NCBI GenBank assembly: GCA_036508075.1
Contig: DATCIA010000103.1
Location: 1 to 22,720 of the forward strand
Reading direction: 5' to 3'
From: PALSA-660 sp036508075
GTDB lineage: Bacteria > Actinomycetota > Coriobacteriia > Anaerosomatales > PALSA-660
Length of the DNA stretch: 22,720 bases
The notes beneath the pieces are model-generated. The model did not search any database. It saw only the letters and a program-made list of their open reading frames with translations, and was not told where the DNA came from. This document shows positions 14,668 through 20,266 of this stretch, one piece after another (position 1 is the first letter of the stretch; each line of letters begins with the position of its first letter). The position numbers and the translations under genes were made by a program.

Positions 14668-15219
14668 CTAGGCACCTCCCTTCGCGTCGAGGCAGAGCAG
14701 CGTGGTGAGCGCGCGGCGCGCGCGGAACACGCGCGACTTGACCGTGCCGGCCGGTACGCCCAGGACCGAACCCGCCTCGGCGTAGGGGAGCCCGAACAGT
14801 GCGACCGCGTTGAATGCCTCGCGGTCCTCGGGGGACAGGGCACGCATCGCCATCTCGAGATCGACCGAACCGGCGGCCTCGCCGGCGGTGTCGTTGTTGG
14901 CGATCCTGTGAAGCTCCACGGGATCGACGGGAGTCGCGGCGCGGCGTCCCGAACGCAGCATGTCGAGACATACGTTGCGGGTGACGCGGAACAGCCACGT
15001 GGTGAAGGCGGCGCGGCTGCCGAAGCCCTCGAGCGAGCGGAACACCTTGATCCAGACCTCCTGCGTCGCGTCCTGAGCGGCAGAGGCATCTCCGAAGAAG
15101 CGGTACGCGTGCGCATAGACGGCGTCGGTGTGCGCTCGAACGAGCGACTCGAACGCTCCTATGTCGCCTGCTGCGGCCCGGCTGACCAGGTCCGCATCAT
15201 CGCGCACGTGCTCGGTCAT
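14668..15219 (-). CDS. ECF-type RNA polymerase sigma factor
   Basis: This is a sigma-70 family protein of 183 residues with only regions 2 and 4, as in extracytoplasmic-function sigma factors. Region 2 spans about 24-92 and includes DATQEVWIKVFRSLEGF and FTTWLFRVTRNVCLDMLR. Region 4 spans about 122-172, with LSPEDREAF and the helix-turn-helix YAEAGSVLGVPAGTVKSRVF. The linker between them is about 30 residues and acidic. The ATG at 15219 follows AGAAGG. The membrane anti-sigma gene directly downstream is its probable partner. The gene diverges from tgt across 114 bases, where an ECF-like promoter suggests self-activation. Confidence 0.94.
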   Translation of the reverse strand: MTEHVRDDADLVSRAAAGDIGAFESLVRAHTDAVYAHAYRFFGDASAAQDATQEVWIKVFRSLEGFGSRAAFTTWLFRVTRNVCLDMLRSGRRAATPVDPVELHRIANNDTAGEAAGSVDLEMAMRALSPEDREAFNAVALFGLPYAEAGSVLGVPAGTVKSRVFRARRALTTLLCLDAKGGA

Positions 15220-15244
15220 GCCCTACCTTCTTCGACGCCGTGGG

Positions 15245-15270
15245 GACGGGTCCGGTTCTCCCAGCTTTCC
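15245..15270 (-). promoter_or_regulatory. Possible ECF-type promoter of the sigma/anti-sigma operon
   Basis: On the minus strand GGAAA (15266-15270) and CGTC (15245-15248) are 17 bases apart. This resembles the GGAAC-N16/17-CGTC form used by many ECF sigma factors. The implied start near 15239 is 20 bases before the sigma ATG. It suggests, but does not prove, autoregulation. A single short match in GC-rich DNA can be chance. Confidence 0.35.
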
Positions 15271-15320
15271 CAGTCTCCCTGAAGGGTGGCCTCGCGTCGA
15301 GGACGATGCGACGGCTGGAG

Positions 15321-15336
15321 TAGAATCACCGCCATG
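15321..15336 (+). promoter_or_regulatory. tgt -10 box placed for a leaderless transcript
   Basis: TAGAAT (15321-15326) predicts a transcript start at about 15333. The tgt ATG is at 15334 and no ribosome site stands in front of it. The mRNA is therefore probably leaderless. No -35 is clear. Confidence 0.5.
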
Positions 15337-16455
15337 CGAATCGGAGAGTTCGAACTCATCACCACCGACCCGGACACCGCGGCACGTCGCGGTGTGCTGC
15401 ACACCGCACACGGCGAGATCCACACCCCGTTGTTCATGCCCGTCGGGACGCGTGCCACGGTCAAGGGGATGTTGCCCTCCCGGCTGCGCGAGCTCGGGGC
15501 GCAGACCATCCTCTCCAACACCTACCACCTGTTCCTTCGCCCGGGCACCGACATCATCGAGGAGGCAGGCGGGCTCCGCTCCTTCATGGGCTGGGACGGG
15601 ACGGTGCTCACCGACTCCGGCGGGTTCCAGGTGTTCAGCCTCGCCGACACGGTGAAGGTCACCGACGACGGGGTGGCGTTCAACTCGATCCTGGACGGCG
15701 CCAAGCATTTCTGGACGCCGGAGGACAACGTCGCTATCCAGGAGCAGCTCGGCGCCGATATCTTCATGCAGCTCGACCAGTGTCCGCCCTACCCCGCGGA
15801 GAAGGAGACGGTCGCGACCGCCGTCCGCCGCTCCGCGCAGTGGGCGCGGCGCTGCGCGGATGCCCGGAAGCGGGAGGACCAGTTGCTCTTCGGGATCGTG
15901 CAGGGTGGCGTGTTCGCCGACCTGCGTGCGGAGAGCATCGAGCGCCTTGTCGAGGTCGGGTTCCCGGGCTACGGGATCGGCGGCTACTCCGTTGGCGAGC
16001 CCCACGAGATGATGCTCGAGTCGCTCGAACCGGTGTGCGGGCTGCTGCCGTCGGACCAGCCCCGCTACCTCATGGGCGTCGGCAACCCGACGACCATCCT
16101 TCGAGCCGTGGCACTGGGCGTCGACATGTTCGACTGCGTGCTGCCGACGCGCACCGCGCGTCTGGGGACCGCGTTCTCGAGCGAGGGGCGGCTCAACCTC
16201 CGCAACGCCCGTTTCGCGCGCGACACCGGGCCGCTCGACCCCGAGTGCGCGTGCCCGACCTGCGCGACCTACCCGCGTTCGTATCTGCGCCACCTCGTCA
16301 CGACGAAGGAGATGCTCGGAGCCATCCTTCTGACCGAGCACAACCTCTTCTACCTGCTCGATCTGACGCGGCGCGCTCGCGAGGCGATCGAGGAACACCG
16401 CTACGCCGACTTCCTGGCGCGCTGGCTCAACAGCCCGGCTGCCGCCGACTACTAG
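15334..16455 (+). CDS. tgt: tRNA-guanine transglycosylase
   Basis: Tgt exchanges guanine-34 for preQ1 in the GUN anticodons of Asp, Asn, His and Tyr tRNAs. The protein has 373 residues, the normal bacterial length. The general-base Asp94 is in LTDSGGFQ and the nucleophile Asp267 is in MFDCVLPTR. The zinc site is Cys305, Cys307, Cys310 in CACPTC plus His336. The preQ1-pocket motif GYSVGEPHEMM is intact, where GG and the following residues distinguish bacterial from archaeal enzymes. The ATG at 15334 fits the family N-terminus. An in-frame codon at 15286 would add unrelated residues. The gene is followed after 103 bases by yajC, the frequent tgt-yajC-secD order seen in bacteria. Confidence 0.98.
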   Translation: MRIGEFELITTDPDTAARRGVLHTAHGEIHTPLFMPVGTRATVKGMLPSRLRELGAQTILSNTYHLFLRPGTDIIEEAGGLRSFMGWDGTVLTDSGGFQVFSLADTVKVTDDGVAFNSILDGAKHFWTPEDNVAIQEQLGADIFMQLDQCPPYPAEKETVATAVRRSAQWARRCADARKREDQLLFGIVQGGVFADLRAESIERLVEVGFPGYGIGGYSVGEPHEMMLESLEPVCGLLPSDQPRYLMGVGNPTTILRAVALGVDMFDCVLPTRTARLGTAFSSEGRLNLRNARFARDTGPLDPECACPTCATYPRSYLRHLVTTKEMLGAILLTEHNLFYLLDLTRRAREAIEEHRYADFLARWLNSPAAADY

Positions 16456-16502
16456 CCCCAACGGTCGCGCCCGCTCGTGCGCGCCTGAGCGCCGGCGGGC
16501 GG

Positions 16503-16511
16503 TGCTATTCT
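16503..16511 (+). promoter_or_regulatory. Extended -10 box before yajC
   Basis: TGC-TATTCT (hexamer 16506-16511) fits an extended -10 element and would give a leader of about 40 bases. It suggests that the sec genes can be transcribed separately from tgt. The rest of the 16456-16558 gap shows only a weak 7-bp stem. Confidence 0.4.
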
Positions 16512-16558
16512 TACTTCCGGCGCCGGCAGACGGCGCGACCCATCCCGAGGAGCGCGCC

Positions 16559-16855
16559 ATGGCTGCCACCGGTTCGGACCCCATTCTCACGATCGCCTAT
16601 GTGGTGGTCATCATCGGGATCTTCTACTTCCTGTGGTACCGGCCCCAGCAGGCGCAGCGCAAGAAGCTCCGCGAGATGATGGCGGCCCTGCAGCCGGGCG
16701 ACGAGGTCATGACGGCCGGCGGGCTCATCGGCGTTCTGCGTTCGATCGACGCCGACACCATGACGGTCGAGATCGCAGACGGCGTCATCGTCCGATTCAC
16801 GAAGCGGGCCATCATCGATCGGCTCAGGCCCGGTACGGGACCCGGCGATGAGTGA
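16559..16855 (+). CDS. yajC: Sec translocon accessory protein YajC
   Basis: YajC is a small single-pass membrane protein associated with SecDF and YidC. The protein has 98 residues. A membrane helix lies at about 8-25 (ILTIAYVVVIIGIFYFLWY), followed at once by the family signature RPQQAQRKK and a small cytoplasmic beta domain with PGDEVMTAGGLIG. The ATG at 16559 follows GAGGAG by six bases. A GTG at 16502 in frame would add an extra hydrophobic stretch but sits upstream of the likely transcript start. Its stop codon lies inside the start of the HD gene (8-base overlap), so the two are coupled. Confidence 0.94.
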   Translation: MAATGSDPILTIAYVVVIIGIFYFLWYRPQQAQRKKLREMMAALQPGDEVMTAGGLIGVLRSIDADTMTVEIADGVIVRFTKRAIIDRLRPGTGPGDE

Positions 16856-17567
16856 CGGCGCGCCCGCGGTTCCCGATTCCCTCGCCTCCGGGGTGAGCGG
16901 CGTACCGTGGATCACGCTGGAGACCGTGAGCGCCTCGCCCGACGTCACCGCCATGATCGAGGTCGCGGACGAGTACCTCGGGGCGATCGGCTACACGGAG
17001 CACGGGTTCCGCCACGCCAACCTGGTGGCGCACATCTCGGGCAACATCATGCGGCGGCTGGGCTACGACGAGCGTCTGGCGCAGCTCGCTGAGATCGCCG
17101 GGTATCTCCATGACGTCGGGAACTGCATCGGTCGCGACCATCACGGGGTGTCCTCAGCGCTGCTCGCGCGCGACATGCTCCGGTCGCTCGGCATGGACCC
17201 GTGGGAGACCGCCCACGTCATGAACGCCGTCGGCAACCACGAGGAGGAGTTCGGCGCTCCTGCGAACCCGATCGGGGCCGCGACGATCATCGCGGACAAG
17301 GCCGACGTGCACCACACCCGCGTGCGCAACCCCGACCCCGCGGCATTCGACATCCACGACCGCGTGAACTTCTCGGCGCGCCGTTCGTTCCTGCGCGTCG
17401 ACGGTCAGGCGCGGACGCTGACGCTCGAGATCGATATCGACACCGAGACCAGTCAGGTCATGGAGTATTTCGAGATCTTCCTCAGCCGGATGCAGATGTG
17501 CCGCACCGCCGCGGAGGTACTCGAATCGACCTTCCACCTGGTCATCAACGGGACCAAGCTGCTCTAG
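16848..17567 (+). CDS. HD-domain phosphohydrolase in the yajC-secDF operon
   Basis: This is a predicted cytoplasmic metal-dependent phosphohydrolase of 239 residues. The HD residues are in order: His56 in FRHANLVAH, the His88-Asp89 doublet in YLHDVGN, His98/His99, His131 in GNHEE and Asp150. This extended set suggests two bound metals. The last 70 residues include an acidic beta stretch (TLEIDIDTETSQV) and a helix that I cannot assign. HD enzymes act on (p)ppGpp, cyclic dinucleotides, dNTPs or nucleotides. There is no GYP motif of c-di-GMP phosphodiesterases and no synthetase domain, so the substrate is open. The gene overlaps yajC by eight bases and precedes secD by 105 bases. A link to secretion is inferred from position only. 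Confidence 0.85.
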   Translation: MSDGAPAVPDSLASGVSGVPWITLETVSASPDVTAMIEVADEYLGAIGYTEHGFRHANLVAHISGNIMRRLGYDERLAQLAEIAGYLHDVGNCIGRDHHGVSSALLARDMLRSLGMDPWETAHVMNAVGNHEEEFGAPANPIGAATIIADKADVHHTRVRNPDPAAFDIHDRVNFSARRSFLRVDGQARTLTLEIDIDTETSQVMEYFEIFLSRMQMCRTAAEVLESTFHLVINGTKLL

Positions 17568-17602
17568 GGCGTTACAAAGTCCTCGGCGGGGTCCGCATGG
17601 TG

Positions 17603-17608
17603 TAGAGT
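17603..17608 (+). promoter_or_regulatory. -10-like box before secD
   Basis: TAGAGT in the 105-base gap between the HD gene and secD would start a transcript near 17615, giving a leader of about 58 bases. No -35 is found at normal distance. If real, secDF can be expressed without yajC and the HD gene. Confidence 0.3.
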
Positions 17609-17672
17609 TTCGGAGGATTTGGCGCGGCCCTCGAAGCGGCGCCTGACGAAGCACACGATCGGAAGGTAGGGG

Positions 17673-19295
17673 ATGGACTCCAGGCAGAAGAACTACCTCG
17701 CGATCGCGGGCCTGGTCGTCCTGCTAGTCGGTGCGCTGCTGTTCTTGCTGCCCTTCAAGAAGGCAGACAGCGTATCGTGGCAGGCGGGCACCGCGAGCGG
17801 GTCCTCGACTCTCAAGGAGTCGAAGGCCGTCATCGGACTCACGGCGGACGGCATCGGGGTACAGGCGGCCGCCGATTCCAGCATGAAGCCGATCGCCTTG
17901 CTCGAGCGCATCACCGATTCCACAGCCACGGTGTCCGCATCGTGGCGCGTCTCGGCGACCACCGAGTCGACCCTGCCGATCACGGTCCGCGGCGCGGTCG
18001 TGAAGAGCGCCGAGCTCTCGTATGGGACGACCTTCACTGTCGGCTCCTCGTCTTTCAGCCTGCAGGAGGGCGGCTCCTCGATCACGCAGGGGCTCGATCT
18101 GCGTGGCGGATTGTCGGTCATCCTCACGCCGAAGAAGGCGGCCGACGCCGTCGCGATGCAGCGGGCTCTGGTCATCATGAACACCCGCGTGAACGGTCTG
18201 GGTGTCTCGGAGGCCACGGTGCAGCTCGAGAACGACAATCAGGCCATCCTGGTCCAGCTTCCCGGCGTGCGTGACGCGCGCGGGGCGCTCGACGTCATCG
18301 GCCAGGCCGGTCAGCTCGCGTTCGTCGAGGTCGCCAGCTTGCCCACCACGCTCCAGGCGCAGGTCGTCGACGGCTTCAAGATGCCCGCCGGCTCGTACAA
18401 GCCGTTCATGACCGGCGACGTCATCACGACCGCCAACGCCAAGGCATCGTCCAACGTGGCCCGACCGGGCTACGAGGTGTCGGTGTCCATGAACGCCTCG
18501 GGCACCGCGACGTGGGCCGAGGTCACCACGCGCAGCTTCCCCACGGGCGCGCGGATTGCGATCCTGCTCGACGGGACCGTGGTCTCCGCGCCGTCGGTCA
18601 ACGAGGCCATCACCGGCGGTGACACCTCCATCACCGGCAACTTCACGGCAGAGGAGGCGCGCAAGCTGGCCATGATCCTTCAGTCCGGCGCGCTCCCCGT
18701 CGACCTGCAGTTCTCCCAGACCGAGGTCGTCGGACCCACGCTCGGCCAGGACTCGCTCTACCAGGGCATCACGGCCGCGCTCATCGGGTTCGCGATCGTC
18801 GCCCTCTACCTCGCCCTCTACTACCGCGGCTTCGGGCTGCTGTCGTGGATCTCACTCGGCTCGTTCGCCGTGGTCTACCTGGGCGTGCTGTCGGTGCTCT
18901 CCGGCGCCGGCCAGTACGCACTGTCGTTGCCGGGCATCGCGGGCATCACGCTCTCGATCGGATTGGCGGCAGACACCTCCATCCTCATCTTCGAGAGATA
19001 CAAGGAAGAGATCGCGATGGGTCGCACGCCGCGCGCGGCTGCGAAGTCGGGTACTAAGCACGCCATCCTGACTTCGCTCGACGCCGACGCGGTCACGTTC
19101 GCGAGCGCCATCCCGCTGTTCATCTTCGCGATCGGCCCGGTCAAGGGCTTCGCGCTCACGCTCATGATCGGTATCGTCTGCGACCTCACGATCGCGATGC
19201 TGTTCACGAGGCCCGCGGTGATCCTGCTGGCAGAGAAGACCATCGGCAAGATCCCCGGGTTCTTCGGCGTGAAGGGAAGTGCCGTCGATGCGTAG
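17673..19295 (+). CDS. secD: Protein translocase subunit SecD
   Basis: SecD works with SecF as a proton-driven motor that pulls exported proteins across the membrane. The protein has 540 residues. The first membrane helix lies at about 8-27. The SecD signature GLDLRGG is at 140-146, so about 110 residues separate it from the first helix, where most SecDs have a short loop. This Ser/Thr-rich inserted region looks extracytoplasmic. The P1 domain follows, with TRVNGLGVSE (171-180) and QLPGV (195-199). The five remaining helices run from about 364, with AADTSILIFERYKEE carrying the functional Asp434. The ATG at 17673 follows GGAAGGTAGGGG. The stop overlaps secF by eight bases. Confidence 0.96.
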   Translation: MDSRQKNYLAIAGLVVLLVGALLFLLPFKKADSVSWQAGTASGSSTLKESKAVIGLTADGIGVQAAADSSMKPIALLERITDSTATVSASWRVSATTESTLPITVRGAVVKSAELSYGTTFTVGSSSFSLQEGGSSITQGLDLRGGLSVILTPKKAADAVAMQRALVIMNTRVNGLGVSEATVQLENDNQAILVQLPGVRDARGALDVIGQAGQLAFVEVASLPTTLQAQVVDGFKMPAGSYKPFMTGDVITTANAKASSNVARPGYEVSVSMNASGTATWAEVTTRSFPTGARIAILLDGTVVSAPSVNEAITGGDTSITGNFTAEEARKLAMILQSGALPVDLQFSQTEVVGPTLGQDSLYQGITAALIGFAIVALYLALYYRGFGLLSWISLGSFAVVYLGVLSVLSGAGQYALSLPGIAGITLSIGLAADTSILIFERYKEEIAMGRTPRAAAKSGTKHAILTSLDADAVTFASAIPLFIFAIGPVKGFALTLMIGIVCDLTIAMLFTRPAVILLAEKTIGKIPGFFGVKGSAVDA

Positions 19296-20187
19296 GCCGT
19301 ACATAGACTTCATGGGCAAGCGCATGTGGCTCTTCTCCTTCTCCGGAGTGGTTCTCCTCATCGCGCTCGGATCGCTGGTGTTCCGGCCGCTGAACCTCGG
19401 CATCGAGTTCAAGGGCGGCACGGTCATCACGCTGACCAACGTTTCCGGCGCCACGATCGAGCAGGTGCGTTCCGCCGCGAGCGCCGCGGGCATCCCCGGC
19501 GCGGCGGTCCAGACGACCGAGCGCGGCTTCATCGTCCGCTCGACCGAGACCAAGACCGTCAGCGCCGAGGCGCAGGCGGCGGCCATGGCCGCGACGCTGA
19601 AGGTGGCGTCGACGGACCGTCAGGTCTCGACCATCGGCCCCGAGTGGGGCAGCAACATCACCAACGCGTCCCTGCTCGCACTCGCGGTGTCGATCATCGC
19701 GATCCTCGCCTACATCTCCATCCGGTTCGAGTACAAGATGGCCGTGACCGGCGTCATCGCGCTGCTGCACGACGCGGCGATCACGCTCGGCCTCTACGCG
19801 CTGCTCGGCCGTGAGGTCACCCCGAACACGGTGGCAGCGCTGCTGACCATCCTCGGCTACTCGCTCTACGACACGATCGTCGTGTTCCATCGCATCCGTG
19901 AGAACACGCAGAACCTGAGCAAGAAGACCTTCATGGACATGGCGAACGACTCGCTGAACCAGGTGCTCGCACGCTGGATCAACACGGGTCTGTCGTCGCT
20001 GATCCCGGTCATCTGTCTGCTGCTGTTCGGCGGCGAGACGCTGCGCGACTTCGCGTTCGCTCTGACCGTCGGGCTGCTGTCGGGCGCGTACTCCTCGGTG
20101 GCGGTGGCGAGCCCGCTGTATGCCATGTGGAAGGAGCGCGAGCCGCGCTACCTGGCGCTGCGCAAGAAGTTCGCGGCGGCCAAGTAG
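19288..20187 (+). CDS. secF: Protein translocase subunit SecF
   Basis: SecF is the partner of SecD in the proton-coupled export motor. The protein has 299 residues. A first membrane helix (about 13-31) leads to the signature GIEFKGG, which is GIDFTGG in many homologues. A short periplasmic domain and a five-helix bundle follow from about residue 125. Conserved stretches are ALLHDAAITLGLYAL, LTILGYSLYDTIVVFHRIREN and DSLNQVLARWINTGLSSL. The ATG at 19288 lies ten bases after AGGGA (19273-19277) and overlaps the secD stop by eight bases. A GTG at 19279 in frame is closer to the same site and is less likely. The gene is followed by the hairpin at 20212-20247. Confidence 0.96.
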   Translation: MRRPYIDFMGKRMWLFSFSGVVLLIALGSLVFRPLNLGIEFKGGTVITLTNVSGATIEQVRSAASAAGIPGAAVQTTERGFIVRSTETKTVSAEAQAAAMAATLKVASTDRQVSTIGPEWGSNITNASLLALAVSIIAILAYISIRFEYKMAVTGVIALLHDAAITLGLYALLGREVTPNTVAALLTILGYSLYDTIVVFHRIRENTQNLSKKTFMDMANDSLNQVLARWINTGLSSLIPVICLLLFGGETLRDFAFALTVGLLSGAYSSVAVASPLYAMWKEREPRYLALRKKFAAAK

Positions 20188-20211
20188 GGCGCCGCTCCAA
20201 GCGCTCGATCC

Positions 20212-20247
20212 ACGGGCCCGGCACGCTGCCAAGCGTGCCGGGCCCGT
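20212..20247 (+). terminator. Perfect 16-bp hairpin after secF
   Basis: Bases 20212-20227 pair perfectly with 20232-20247 around the loop GCCA. The hairpin starts 24 bases after the secF stop. No T-run follows, only CTGC and then the recJ -10 box. It probably ends the sec transcript and may also insulate the recJ promoter. Confidence 0.72.
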
Positions 20248-20251
20248 CTGC

Positions 20252-20266
20252 TAGCATTCACCCGTG
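20252..20266 (+). promoter_or_regulatory. recJ -10 box placed for a leaderless transcript
   Basis: TAGCAT (20252-20257) predicts a transcript start at about 20264, exactly the G of the GTG start codon. There is no ribosome site upstream. The usual -35 position falls inside the secF terminator hairpin. Confidence 0.5.

Noticed and set aside
16468..16501. Inverted repeat CGCCCGC/GCGGGCG between tgt and yajC as a terminator
   Set aside because: Only seven pairs enclose a 20-base loop with no T-run. This is weak compared with the other hairpins in the window.
17619..17669. A 16-codon TTG-started reading frame between the HD gene and secD, considered as an arrest peptide like VemP or ApdA
   Set aside because: The GGAGG site is only two bases before the TTG. 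There is no membrane or signal segment and no arrest-like end such as an RAPP motif, and the frame would start at the predicted transcript end.
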